Part shown: positions 23,101-34,559 of the stretch, piece after piece | Layout of the letters: each line of letters starts with the position of its first letter | How positions within the stretch are numbered: position 1 is the stretch's first letter | Assembly (NCBI GenBank): GCA_963971285.1 | Contig: OZ020265.1 | Span: 3,574,270 to 3,638,269 of the forward strand | DNA: 64,000 nt | Source: Astropecten irregularis | Lineage: Eukaryota > Echinodermata > Asteroidea > Paxillosida > Astropectinidae | Reading direction: 5' to 3' | The notes under the pieces: generated by a model | Databases searched by the model: none | What the model saw: only the letters and a program-made list of their open reading frames with translations | What the model was told of the DNA's origin: nothing | Program-made: the position numbers and the translations under genes

Positions 23101-26100
23101 TGTGTTTTTTGGATACACTATTAATGGTTGTGGTCAACTTCCAGTCAGTGCGAAGCGTGCTCAAAAGGGATTCCATTTATTTCCAACATATACACAACTG
23201 GATTGGTTATGAATATTTAATGGTAGTAATGCAAAAGATATTAACAATCACACTATCAAGAAAGATAGCATTTTGTTATGCTTGACTAAGCGGTTAAAGT
23301 GTCAGGCTACACAAACTACATTTGTGACGTCATAGCGTTTGACACTGCCGACTATTTTTATGTGCTTTTGCTGAAACAAATGGCATTAAACAAAAACCCA
23401 CCTGTGAAAGCTGCAGAAATGAAGTTTGTATTGATCATAAAGAAAACTCCAAAGGAAAACTCTATGTATAATTTTTGTCCTTAGATATCTCGAAACAGTC
23501 AGGATAAGCAAAGGATTACAGCCACTCCAAAACAGTCTTAAAACTATACCTCAATTCACATGCCCAAGTAATGGGGTTCTATATATGGAAATAGCTGTAA
23601 AGATACATATTTTTTGACAGAGTATACGTCAAACTTCACAACCGATTCCTTGTTGGCCAAACACTGCCGTTTGAAACGGGTTCCCAGTCCAATTTTTGGG
23701 GCACTCCTGAACTCTCGCAAAATTTTGTGAACTCTTGAAGGGTCCGAGATCGTCTGCACGCTGCAAATAAACTTTGCTGTGTGCCTCATTATTGGGAATG
23801 CTGTGCACTGACTGCTTCTGCAAAATTCAGATTCAGATTTCTGTGTGCAAACGATAGATTTGACTATTTATGATAATATGTTAAAAGGGAAGTCCCATTT
23901 TACGGCTGGACCGCCTTGCTAAGCTATCGGTTACTTAAACAAGTCTGCATACTCTGTAGTTCCACAACATTTATTATACAGAAACTATGACCATTGATTG
24001 CCAGATATGATATTGTTCACTATTACTATCTATTATTACTATCTGTTTACTCGGTAGGGTAACTCTGTGTAAGCTTATATCAGCTATGATATTTTACCAA
24101 TTTTTTTAAAAGGTGTATTGCTCATTTATAACAATACAAGACACAATAGGACTTTCTACAGAGTTACGATTTGAATTTTGTATCCAAATGAACAGGAAAG
24201 ACAGAGTGACAGTTCAAGAGAAAGAAGTGGCTGCTGAAAAAGAACGAGAAATAGAAGAGGTGAACAAACTTAAGACAGAAGAGAGACGAAAGGAAACACT
24301 AAGGGTATGTATATTCTCACAATGGTAAGGTAATTCATAATTGAAATGTGTGATGTCCAACTGTCTCCATACTGTGAGTCTGTCAATGAGGCTGATCAGT
24401 TGCAGTCAGTAATTAAACTGCCTTTATGTCTGCATTCAAATATTCGGAGCCCTGAAGAGGCATTAGTGCTGAAAACCTGAAGGAATTTAGCACACTGAAA
24501 TGATTCCTTAAAATTTCCCTTCAAGATGTGATCCTCATAAGGCCTTTGAAGACTTGCTTTGTCAGCCAGGTGCATCTTAGTTCCACCCGACTCATCACAT
24601 GGCACTTTATCGTGAGCCATGGCAAAAACATTCTGCTTGGCCCCACTCAGTGCTTCCTGTTATGGTATAGGACAGATGGTTCATCCTAAAAATATAAGAC
24701 CTTGCATACATGTACTTTCCTGTTCTTTGCCAAGTTAGTGTGCAAGTACTAAGCACGTACAGTACAGTAAGTTTCTAAGGGTTTCCTGGAAGTTATTCAG
24801 TATACATGATGCATCAGGAGAAAGCATCCATAACCAGTTAGCATGGTTAGAAAGGAAATCTGTACACGGCAATGTAAAATTATATGAGGCAGTACTAATT
24901 TACATGATTTTCATTTTCATAATGTTAATCAGGGGTGTGAGATCTCCGCGTTTTAGCGGTTTTCCGCTTTTTTGATGAATTTGCCGCATTCCACAGTAGC
25001 TAAATTCGTGGCTGTTACGCGCGCGCGCTGCCCGCTGATAGCAGTTATAGAATCTTCAAGAATCAAGATGGCGATCAACACTGGTTCAGTGTGTGAAATG
25101 ACGCATGCAGCGTGCGCGATGGATACGTTTCTTGAACGTGATCGTCGCTTTTGGGGACGGTTTTTCATGATATTTTGGGGATTTAGTATGTGAAAAATGA
25201 GTTTATACTTGGCCAAATCGGACAAAACAACTGAGTGAAATTCAGGTAAGATTTACCTGATCAGGAAAATTATTTTTACGGTAGGCCTGTTTTTTTTACG
25301 GGGGATCTGGAGGCGGGTGTAGGAATAAAATTCCTCCATGTGCAATGCTACAACCCCCCCAAAAACAATTAAAAAGTTAAGAAAAGAAAATGATGACGTC
25401 ATCTCGATCGGGATTTCCGATTTTACTCCGCTATTTTTTCAAACTTGGTCTCACACCCCTGGTTAATATCATAAAAGGGCCAGTGTGATGGGTCGGATGC
25501 AACTAGGGAACCTGGCTGCCAAAGCAAGTTTTAGAGGCTCTAGAAGGACAACATTCAAAGAATCAATTTCTTGGGTTGAATTCCTTCAGAATGAGTTCAC
25601 TGCTGCTGACTATTCATCAGGGCACCAAGCAAATGCATGCTTTCTATCCGAACCCTGCCCAAAAATACAATACATGGAGAAACATATTCCATTGGAGCCA
25701 AATACTAGATCCATTGAGGTCCTCAAGATACAGACCAAAGGTGTGACTGTCGGTGTTGTATACAGTCACTGAGGTGCTGCCGGAGAATGAGACACATTGA
25801 AAAAATTACGATTACATGAAAGGAAACCGCTTACTGTAAAAGTTACGTGTTGCTTAATGTTGTGAAAGATGACAAAAATGTGCATGCACCAATCAGGAAA
25901 AATGCCTTAAAATCATCAATGTTCAAGTGCCCAATGAAGTTTCAATGGAATCTTGTAGAGGGAGGCCTGCTCTATCAAGCAGATGTTGTTTCGTGAAATT
26001 TGGGAATGATACTTTTTTGTAAAACTGGGTCAAAGGTTATGTATCAGAGGTCATGGGTATCCACTTTTAGGTTTTAGGATGGTGTCACTTCTAATTTGTT

Positions 26101-29100
26101 ATTTTAATACCAAAATATCTTTGTGGAAATGTGACCGAGTAATGGTTAAATCCTCTAAAAAGGTATTGTCAGAACATGAAAATGTCCATATTTTAGGTAC
26201 ATGGTTACCTGCCATGGGTGGAGGATTCCACTAAAAACTGGCATGCATTCATTACTCATTGATACCTACTTGCTTACCAATTTTTGTAAAAAATTGGAAA
26301 ACCAGAGGTCAAAAAGTGCATTGGTCTGACATATACGACTTTGTTGCTGTTCCCTGAATAGTACTTGTTACCATCTCTTCTCTCTCTGGTTTCCTTGACC
26401 AGTTGCACATTTTTCCTGTTTCCCTGTCCCCATTTGTTTTGTTCCTGTCATACCTTTCTGTTTTTTCTGGTACTTTTGTCATTTAGACTGCTAGGATTGA
26501 AAAGTCGGGCTCCTTTGAGCATAGTTACTATCCTGAGAAGTAAATGCAAACTGTCTGAGGCCTACTATCATATTAATCCTTGACTTCTTACAGTTGGTGG
26601 AGAAAACAAATCGGCATGAATTAGAGCTGCAAGCAGAGTCTTCTGTTAAAGATGCCAATCTAGCCAGTGTAAATACCGATGATGAGAATGATGAAGAGGA
26701 ATATGAGGCGTGGCAGGCAAGGGAACTGAGAAGAATCAAGAGAGACAGGGAACAACGAGAACAGTAAGTCATCTTCACTACATTGATATGCAGTACTCTT
26801 ACTGGGAACTTGGCATTCTTTGCACTTGCTGAGAACATTTGGCCTTAAAAAACGGCAATATGACAAAAATTGGTTAAGACTTCTATTTTGTACCTTAATG
26901 AAAAGGTATATTTGTAATGTAATGTGGCCCGGGTTGTCTCAGGCAACTTGTCATAGCCACAACTCAACCAGACCTAAGGTGCAAGTGACTGTTGATAGCA
27001 GAAATTCATGTAATTACAACTACGTGTAACCAACTGAGCTATCCAGCTGAGCTATGTTGGTGGTGTCCCAAATTGTCAGTTATCCTTGAAAAATGAACAA
27101 AGAAAAATTGTATGTAACAGGATTGGACCCTGTGACCCCCAGTGCTCTACCAACCGAGCTAACCAGCCCTACAGTGTATGTTGGCATGGATAGCTCACTG
27201 GTACCATACCTGGTAGAGCACTGGTACGATATTCCTGGGGTCCCAGGTTCGATTCACTTTCAAGTAAATTTTACTCTGTTGATCTTCCAATGATATAGAA
27301 TTAATCCAGTCAGTTTCTCTTGTGGTTGTTTGATATTTAACCCTTGGTTGATTTTCTGCATTCCATTGAGGTCCACATTCCATTCATTCCAACTGTGGCC
27401 GTTTACGAAACAGAGGCTCAGGCTTCGTTTCAGGCTCTGGCTCCATTTCCTGAATCCATTCTAAAACAACGGGCATCAAAGTTCTGAAGTAGATTCTCTA
27501 GTTTGAAAAGGAAAACAGAGCTTCAGCTTCAATGAAAAGCCACAACCTATATTTTCAGCATATGGATGTCACAGCTGGAGCCTGAGCCCAAGCCTCCGTT
27601 TCGTTAACACCCTAAGAGTGCCTTAAAAAGTAAGATGATGACATCTTTACAAACACTTCTGTCTTATGTCCATGCTTAAGGCACTGGTCACTAACATTCA
27701 GAAGGCCATACAAAATCCCATGAACTTGAAACAAATTGAAATTACATTTAATGGGTAAAAAATGCATGGGAATGTGTATTCCTGGTAAAACTCATAAAAA
27801 TGTTTTCCTCATTGTTAGAATCCAAAAAGACTTAGCTGAAGCAGAACGTCTGCGCAACATGACCTCTGAAGAACGATACAATGAGCAACGTGTCAATCCC
27901 AAGCTCATCACCAACAAGGCAGTCAAAGGTCGATATAAATTCTTGCAGAGATACTACCACAGAGGGGCCTTCTTCATGGTAAGTGTGAAACAAGATTATA
28001 TTTCCATAAAGGAACGTAAATGTTCGCGGCTACGATGCACTTTTTTTCACCTCGGCAAAAATCAAAAGTTGGGGGTGTGCCGTATGCGTGGGTACAGCCC
28101 ACTGGCGGTCTCGCCAATTGTAGGTTGCGATAATGGTGCCGCATTAGGAAAGCATCTGAGGCGCTTTGAAGTGGTTAAACTGACCAACCAACATTCACAT
28201 GAAAATAAAAGGATGCCGACCGGCTCAAAATTGAGCTAATAATTCTTGAAAGATGATTAAACAAATATTTTCCACTCGTACAACAGGCCAAGCAAAACGA
28301 AGAGCGAACCAATTTTCTGACACCAAAAACAGCAAGCGAAAACATGATTGGAGCACCATGATGTGCACACGATCAAGTGAACGTGGACATATCTACATGT
28401 TTTTGTACACTGCATGCAAGCTCCGGTGTCTGAAGTCATTATTTTTATCAGTAATATTCATGTTTCCATCGGGAAATATCCTTATCATCATGGGTAAAAA
28501 CGTCAAGTTCGCGACAGCGTTTCTCTGCAACGTGAACCGCCCGCCATTTTTTCTTCCTTCCTTGTTAGATGAGCCCAGTGAGATCGATTAGCTAAGCACA
28601 CAAGATACGTACCATCTCGTACGCCAACCAACTCGTACGCTGTTTGGTCAACTCGTAGCGCCGCTAAAATCGTACGCCGACCAACTCGTATGCCAACCAA
28701 CTCGTACGCTAACCAACTCGTATGAGTTTGTCGGTGTACAAGTTGGTCTGTTTACGAGGTGAACATCATACAAGTTGGTCACACATACGAGTTGGGGCAT
28801 ACGAGTTGGTCAACGTATGAGTTGAACAGCATTTGTGAACATGTGCGATGTGTAGGCAAGGAAAATGTCGATAGCCTTGGATCGATTTGTGTGAGTGAAC
28901 ATGTGGTGCAAGTGCTGCATGTCCTGCTAATCATAACCACAGTGTCTCGATCCAAGGCTATTGGCATTTCCCTCGCATGAAATGCCTACTCATGGCACAT
29001 GTTCACGACTACGTATAGGACCGACATAGCGCGCTACTAATTTTGTGATTGGCTCAATGTGCCTGAGATTATTAATCTGATGTGCATTGAGCCAATCACA

Positions 29101-31338
29101 AAATTTGTTGTCTGCATGACTCCACAATAGTGCTTAACAAATTTTGTGATTGGCTAGTCAATCTCACTGGGCTCATCTTACAATCATCACTGTAAGTTTA
29201 TACATAAATGTACATGTTTTTGTATTTATTGCAGGATGAAGAGGAGCAGATTATGGCAAGAGATGTTGCAAAACCAACCCTGGAAGATCACTTTGACAAA
29301 ACTGTTTTACCCAAAGTTATGCAGGTAAGAATAAGTCTTCTAAAGGAATTTGCTGCCTTTCTTTAACACTTTTATCTGAATCCTTAAAGGTAATATCATA
29401 CTTTGGTTTTTATCAAAGAAATACAGATTCATGGGCAAAAATATCAAGACAGATACATTCACAGTCATCTGTGAAAATTCCAGTCCCATACGGTGCCCAC
29501 TTTTTGAGAAAACAGTGAAAAACAGCCACAGTATTTCTTAAGTCTTTTCTCTTTTATTTTTGATGTTTTAAAAGATCAAAAAGATTTTTGGTCGTTGTTT
29601 GACCAATTTCTGGATAAATACACCATTTTAGGCAGAAACATTTTAACGGTATGTTTCTACCACCACCATCTTCATACCCTGAAAGTTATACGTAAATTTG
29701 TGAACATTTCTGTTTTGGTTTCTTATGATACTACCTTTAATTCACAAAAAAGTATGTAACCATGGTTATCCCCGAAGCATGCATGCACAGTTAGTATCTT
29801 TCTAAATTTGTTAATCTTTTTGACTAATTTTGAAAACTCAAATTCTTTGTGATGAGTACATGGTCATGTGCTCAGCATGTCTGATGATGATAGTGAAAAT
29901 AAAGTAGCCATGGAAAGTAACCTTTCATTGTATTCATCTGTTTGCATGAATGGATTATTCTTAAAGGGAAGGTATAGTGTCGTCATGCATTTTGTGGCCG
30001 CCATGACATATAACATTATGGGCAAGCCTAATTTGCATATTATCTATTTCCCGACCAAAATCATTTAATATTCAACATTATGGGCAAATCACAACAACTA
30101 ACTGCACCCCGTTATTGCGTATGTCGTGGCAGTTGATTGCTGTTTTAATAACTATTTGTGTACATTTCACTTGATTTCTTCGTACTGTAACGATAAGCAA
30201 ACAAAGATTATTCAGAAAAAATCATGCCACTATAAAAACACACAAAGAAAATGTTCACGGATTTGTGATGTTCATTTGTGATTACTCATATCGCACGTTA
30301 TTATATGCATGTGCAAACATTGCACATTACAAAATATGCGCAGATATTTGTGAATTTGTGATGTATGATGAATAAAACATCACAAAAATGTGCTAAGATA
30401 TTTGTGATGTGCGATGTCCCTCCTGCACCACCATTCTTTGCCGTCTTGCGCATGATATACATAGTTAATTTCACACTGTGAATAATGTAATACACGGTCC
30501 AAGTGTCATGTGTCATGGCGACCACCGCATCTCGCACTGGGTATGAAACCACATTATTGTTATTATTAGCTGCTTGTGTTGCGTCTGTTGCTGTAATTTC
30601 CAGGAAGCAGAATGTGATGTCCCTCCCTTCATAATCATAATTTTACATGATTTCAATTCAATCAGGGTAAATTGACAGGTCTTTATAAATAACCTTGTGC
30701 ATTTGACATTTCATAGAAAATAGCTATCAATGAAGTGCAGAAAAACCAAGTTCAATGAATACCACGGACATCAAATCCATGAGCAATTCTGTGGTTATGT
30801 GGAACATGTCATTATTCAAAAAGATTGATCCGTCCTTACTAAATTATTCAAAGCTTAAGGTTGTCCATGTATGTTTGTGGTATTCCCAAGGCATTTTGAT
30901 TTGAATATTTTTAAAGTAGGGCAATAGGACATAGATAACTTTTTCAAACTTTGTGAAACTTATTTGCAATAGTTTGTATTTGTGGGGTCTCAGACACTTT
31001 TCCATGGATTTGCTCTGTGTATAAATTTAAGATGGCCATGGTTATTTGAGTGACTGGATTAAATTTTTGTTGTGAATGGGAAAACAGATTACAATCTTAG
31101 AGCAAAGAAATGTTGCTAATAAATTATATTTCTTTCAACCCCTTTTATCTAGGTCAAGAATTTTGGGAGATCAGGACGCACTAAGTACACACATCTTGTT
31201 GACCAAGACACAACAGAAGTTGATGCTCCATGGATGCTAGAGACAGCTGTGAGTCGTAAATTCCAGACACAGTCTGCTGGTGGCATGAAACAAGGCTTTG
31301 ATAAACCAACATCCACACGTAAAGCAACCTCCACGTAG
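20111..31338 (+). CDS. MFAP1: Microfibrillar-associated protein 1, spliceosomal B-complex protein
   Basis: Nuclear splicing factor, a component of the spliceosomal B complex. Exons: 20111-20198, 21076-21127, 21972-22157, 22481-22891, 24196-24304, 26594-26763, 27819-27978, 29235-29324, 31153-31338; all GT-AG, phases consistent, 483 residues against 439 in human. The N-terminus ([18 protein letters not shown]) and [16 protein letters not shown] are conserved. A long acidic Ser/Asp/Glu region fills exon 4 (about residues 110-245) and explains much of the extra length. The conserved Mfap1 domain follows: [84 protein letters not shown]. Translation can start at the tandem ATG ATG 20111 or 20114. 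No breaks. It runs head to head with CWF19L1, another splicing-related gene. Confidence 0.96.
20300..20540. repeat. Dispersed repeat R2 (copy 1)
   Basis: CACCGGATCTCAGACAAACA, TTGCAACCATGCAA and CAATGTTTGTCTGA also occur at 62735-62890. The segment contains an internal inverted repeat (CAGACAAACATTG against CAATGTTTGTCTG). Family unknown, non-coding. Confidence 0.55.
21178..21350 (-). repeat. tRNA-derived SINE, near full length
   Basis: On the minus strand a leader (GACTGCCAAACAAACAAAGA) precedes a tRNA-like body with A box TGGCTCAGTTGG (plus 21249-21260) and B box GGTTCGAATCG (plus 21206-21216), followed by a T-rich tail. At least five related copies or pieces lie in the window, the closest at 54205-54370. 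It sits in the second MFAP1 intron, antisense to the gene. Confidence 0.75.
24930..25461. mobile_element. hAT-like element with 6-bp TSD
   Basis: The 532-bp element has termini CAGGGGTGTGAGA and its mirror, and is flanked by GTTAAT on both sides (24924-24929 and 25462-25467). A 6-bp duplication with CAG-starting termini fits the hAT6-like group; the superfamily is inference. No transposase. It lies in MFAP1 intron 5. A second element with CAG termini and 6-bp TSD is at 41721-42137. Confidence 0.7.
27020..27260. repeat. Cluster of SINE pieces in both orientations
   Basis: On the minus strand two A-box-like motifs (CCAACTGAGCTA near 27029 and CCAACCGAGCTA near 27148, as written on plus) and the SINE tail motif GAACAAAGAAAAATT are present. 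On the plus strand a third tRNA-like piece ends with a B box GGTTCGATTC near 27247. The cluster looks like insertions into or rearrangement of SINE copies in MFAP1 intron 6. Confidence 0.55.
28010..28310 (+). repeat. Dispersed repeat R3 (copy 1)
   Basis: Matched in inverted orientation by 62328-62560. The translated frames of both copies align ([20 protein letters not shown] against GCDHHATIEKLLRQYEAVTL), yet neither is a complete gene and the first overlaps an MFAP1 exon-intron boundary only by chance frame extension. Family unknown. Confidence 0.5.
28568..29177. mobile_element. MITE with 3-bp TTA target duplication
   Basis: The ends GATGAGCCCAGTGAGATCGA and, inverted, GATGAGCCCAGTGAGATTGA are flanked by TTA (28565-28567, 29178-29180), as in PIF/Harbinger. 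Inside, the left half is an array of the 16-bp TU-like unit (28605-28835), and the right half has further internal inverted repeats (TTTTGTGATTGGCTCAATG, 29040-29106). It is an intronic composite in MFAP1 intron 7. Confidence 0.65.
28605..28835. mobile_element. TU-like foldback array C
   Basis: Left half: repeats of the unit ACCAACTCGTACGCC; right half: the inverted form (ATACGAGTTGGT). The unit is the one that forms the termini of the transposase-bearing element at 42556-46166, and motifs GGTCAACTCG and GAGTTGAACAGC resemble the ends of that element. It looks like a minimal non-autonomous relative with almost no interior. Confidence 0.55.
29388..29736. mobile_element. TTAA-flanked MITE (copy 2)
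   Basis: Flanked by TTAA at 29384-29387 and 29737-29740, with ends AGGTAATATCAT and ATGATACTACCT inverted. 349 bp, non-coding, in the last MFAP1 intron. Interior motifs (CCCACTTTTTGAGAAAACAG) also occur near 18210 and other TTAA copies. Confidence 0.65.
30193..30555 (+). repeat. Dispersed repeat R4 (copy 1)
   Basis: AAGATTATTCAGAAAAAATC, ATGATATACATAGTTAATTT and GAATAATGTAATACACG recur in the same order at 48146-48482. The two copies are about 18 kb apart. Non-coding; superfamily unknown. Confidence 0.6.
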
Positions 31339-31626
31339 TGCCTCACATTTTCAAACAGTTTTGTATATTGTACAGCTGTTGGAGACCGCTTTGTGGTACT
31401 TTGTGTTTCATACACACACAGGGACAAGTGTGCACAGAAGTACTACTAAACAACCTCCAACAGCTATTTTTGTTTTATCATCGTATTAGATTTGTACCAA
31501 TTTCTTGAGAAATATTGAAGCAGATTCTTCATTTCCTGATATTTCTAGTGTCTGGAATCTGAATTGGATGGGCAGTAATGTCTATTTGTATCAGCACAAA
31601 GAAGTTTGAAAAATCAATTTCCTTAA

Positions 31627-31993
31627 AGGGAGGGTACAGAATTGGTAAGACAAAATACACTTCATAATCACAGATTCACATAAAACTTACACAGTATAAT
31701 GGTGATGATAGGAGAAAACACCCCATGAAATGTTTTTGTCTGAAATGCCATATTCGTTGAGAAATAAATGAAACTATTTTCCGATTTGAATAAATCGCTT
31801 CGAAGCGTTTTATTCATTCGTTGAAATGTGTACAGTTCTCTGTACACGGGTTTTCACTATTTTCTCGTGACCCAGATGGCTGATTGACCTCAAACTTCTA
31901 CAGGTTTGTCAGTTAAGGTATATGATGGATTACATAATGTGCTTTCACTGTCAGCAAAGGTTTTGTCGCAAACACCAGTTCTGTACCATCCCT
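31627..31993. mobile_element. TTAA-flanked MITE (copy 3) in MFAP1 3' region
   Basis: The 367-bp element has termini AGGGAGGGTACAGAATTGG and CCAGTTCTGTACCATCCCT (mirror) and is flanked by TTAA (31623-31626 and 31994-31997). The right end also occurs, truncated, near 14110-14190. It contains the first plus-strand AATAAA (31763-31768) found downstream of the MFAP1 stop codon, so it may provide the MFAP1 polyadenylation signal. Confidence 0.7.
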
Positions 31994-32465
31994 TTAATAT
32001 CTCTAATATGGAGGACGTGAAATCACTTCTTTTGGGAGCTGATTTGTGCAAAATGATTATGAAACACATAGCAAAGGGCAATCATTGAAGAACAGAGAGT
32101 CACACTGTGCTGGCATTGTCGTACTGAGTACCACCAAAAGCTTGCCACATGTAACATGATTCAGCTTTATCTCCAGTGCTTACAAGCAATACATGCTCTA
32201 CAGTGTGTCTACATAACTTTACACTTTTGAAAAGGCTGCCAAAGAAAAAAAATAAATATGATTCTTGGGGAAAAGGTTGAAAAGCCCATACACTCAACTT
32301 TCATATGACACCAAAAAGTCTGAAAATGATTCATGCTTGGGTGAGCACCGCTCACTTTTGTAAAGGCTATGGAAATTAGGTTGCACAGGAATTGGCCCTC
32401 CAATTTGTGAGAGGTGCAGTGGAAACCGCTCAGCCAGCGGAGAGTGGCCAGTGGCCATATTCCTG

Positions 32466-32759
32466 GGCCCAATTTCATGGAATCCGTTACAGCCTATTTT
32501 TGTGCTTACGGGCACTGCTACGCGTGAAATCTATTTCATGGAATCCGTAAGCAAGACTCTCGGTTAGCAAAGAATTTCTAGGGTAAACGTGATCATTTTC
32601 TGCTTACGCGCTGCGTATGCATTCTGCACAAATTCCTTGCTTACCGTTACCAAAAAGGAAACTCCTTCTTGAAATACGCTAACCGTAACCAAAATAATTC
32701 TGCTACCGTATAAAGCGAAGAATTTTTGCTAACGGTAACAGATTCCATGAAATTGGGCC
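32466..32759. mobile_element. Harbinger-like MITE
   Basis: Ends GGCCCAATTTCATGGAATCC and its mirror, flanked by CTG on both sides (32463-32465 and 32760-32762). 294 bp, with an inner partly palindromic region (CCGTTACAGCC, GGTAACAG). The GGGCC-type start and 3-bp duplication suggest Harbinger; no transposase. Confidence 0.65.
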
Positions 32760-33290
32760 CTGGTCCATTCTCCTCGGTTACATAAACATAAGTATTTATG
32801 TTCTCGTGTGTAAGTTAATATAAGGGTGTATCTCCTTGTATGAGTACTAACCATGTAGCATTATCAGAATATGGTCATAGTGCTGTGGATACTTGCATGG
32901 ATTTTATCATTTAGTGAACTCAAACCCTTGGGTTGGGGGGGGGGGGGGCTATATACGGTAGTTCAGTTACTCAAGAAGCAGCAAAAATGAACTGAAATTC
33001 ATTAAAGAAAAACCATGATGATTGACATTTTGTTAATATTCACAGCAAACATCATTGTTGTACTGAGCAATTTGATGTCTTCCTTGCAGGTTATTAATGT
33101 GAATGTGTTACCCCGGTACTTGCTAGGGATGCTAAAATCTCTTGAAGATTTGATCTATGGTCTTGTATTTGCTATGGAGAGTCAGTTTGTCATTAAATGG
33201 AATGTAAATATCTCATTTATTGTCATGTGCTCATATTTCTTTAATGAGTAGTTTATGTGATGTCTCCCAGTGATTTTGTTTATTCAGTAC

Positions 33291-33442
33291 AGGGGCTGAT
33301 TTCACTAACACTTTGCGATCATTGCTAAAGCACAAATCCATCGCTAAATGGAAAATGGATCGCTACTTTGCGTTGCAATTTTCCGGTTGGCAATGGATTT
33401 GAGCTTTAGCGATGATCTCAAAGCTTTAGTGAAATCGGCCCC
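33291..33442. mobile_element. Short foldback MITE, second copy
   Basis: Same family as 5709-5860: ends AGGGGCTGATTTCACTAACA and mirrored GTGAAATCGGCCCC, same length, and an internal palindrome around CTTTGCGATCATTGCTAAAG. Divergence between the copies is visible by eye. Non-coding. Confidence 0.65.
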
Positions 33443-34206
33443 AGGTGACTCCAAATAGTGTGCCACCAAGAGATTGCATTTGAAGCATGTCGGCCAATCA
33501 CAATGCGCTGAATCTGTTGACCTGTTTCATGATCAGACGGGCATGGACCGAAGAGGGTGTCTTCAGCACTACGCATGAGTGCTCAAATGATAGTGGGTGG
33601 ATAATCTTGTTGCCAAAGATAGGGTGCGTTGGTTCTGAGTTGCTCATCTGAGTGACCCCTGAGTGACACCCTCTCGTGGCGACATCCAGGCAAATATCAA
33701 AGGTCAGTGCAGTTGGCACAGCATTTGATGTCACAAACACTTTGTCATCAGCTTTTGTATAAAACAAGTATTATGGCATTCGTCTAAAAGAACAACAACA
33801 TTTGTTGTAATTCGTTTTATTGATACAGGAATTACAGACCAAATGCAGTTATCTTAGATAGCCATATTTGATGATGATGTAATTTACCCACGTAACCCAC
33901 CTGACGTAAGTCATGTCCTAAACACACTTCCGTAGGAGAGCCCCTTTGCGGTTCGCGATTCGACACAAATATACCCATCCTTCTACCGGGTACTTGCTTG
34001 CAATCAATTAAGCACTAGTCTTGTGGTCGTCGGCTTCGCAAGCATGCAGTCCACAGCGCGCCCTCTATTGACTACCGCACACATGACCATAATTAAACGT
34101 CTTGGAAACAAGACTAATGTTGTCATAGCAGCGATATCTCATTCCAAATTTGTTCCCGTGCTGAAATTACTCCTATTTTTCTTCAACACGTAAAAATCCA
34201 TTAAAT

Positions 34207-34218
34207 TGCGCATGCGCA
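34207..34218. promoter_or_regulatory. NRF1-type site upstream of candidate exon
   Basis: TGCGCATGCGCA is a perfect palindromic NRF1 binding consensus, common in animal housekeeping promoters. It lies 118 bp before the candidate ATG at 34336 and supports a promoter here. Single-site evidence only. Confidence 0.45.
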
Positions 34219-34335
34219 TGAAAAAGAATACACGCTCATCACGGATATTTGGTATATGGATGCATTCTGAGCGGTGCTTCGATGATATTACATACACGCC
34301 ATGGCATGGACCACAGGCGGCGGGGATGTTTAAAA

Positions 34336-34374
34336 ATGGAGGAACTTGACAAGAAGGACAAAACGTCGAAGGAG
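34336..34374 (+). CDS. Candidate first coding exon, gene unknown
   Basis: ATG in good context (AAAAATGGAGG) opens MEELDKKDKTSKE and runs into a strong donor GAG|GTAAGG in phase 0. A promoter-like NRF1 site is upstream. It would join in frame with the candidate exon at 46959-47027. Short upstream ATGs are present. I do not recognise the product. The intervening 12.6 kb would be an intron filled by a BEL retrotransposon and a TU/MULE transposon. Confidence 0.35.
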
Positions 34375-34559
34375 GTAAGGTTGCCGTCAGTTTAAATTCC
34401 GTTTATGGTTTTAATGTCCGCTTATCCAGCCGGTTAGTGTAGCAGTCGCTAGTCGCGCGACCATGTCCAAATATGATGTCAAAAAAGAAGAAGCGATTTT
34501 AAGGTCCGGTCCAAGACGTTACTCGGACGTCGGAGGACCGGAAAGAATTCCACTGAACT

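Larger units (their letters stand above)
20199..31152 (+). other. MFAP1: Introns of MFAP1: contents
   Basis: Recognisable contents: a repeat at 20300-20540 (second copy about 62735-62890), a SINE at 21178-21350, an element with 6-bp TSD (24930-25461), clustered SINE pieces (27020-27260), a dispersed repeat (28010-28310, shared with 62328-62560), a 3-bp-TSD MITE (28568-29177) with a TU-like array inside, a TTAA MITE (29388-29736) and a dispersed repeat (30193-30555, shared with 48146-48482). In 22892-24195 and 25462-26593 I see no exon or recognised repeat. Confidence 0.55.
31994..34335. other. Stretch between MFAP1 and the next candidate gene
   Basis: Contains two MITEs (32466-32759, 33291-33442), a G run at about 32937-32948 and otherwise AT-rich sequence without a convincing exon. 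The last 400 bp become GC-richer and hold a perfect NRF1-type site, in front of a candidate first exon at 34336. Confidence 0.5.

Noticed and set aside
28605-28835. CRISPR-like array
   Set aside because: Regular short units are contiguous, without unique spacers, and invert halfway; the context is an animal intron, so it is a transposon terminal array.
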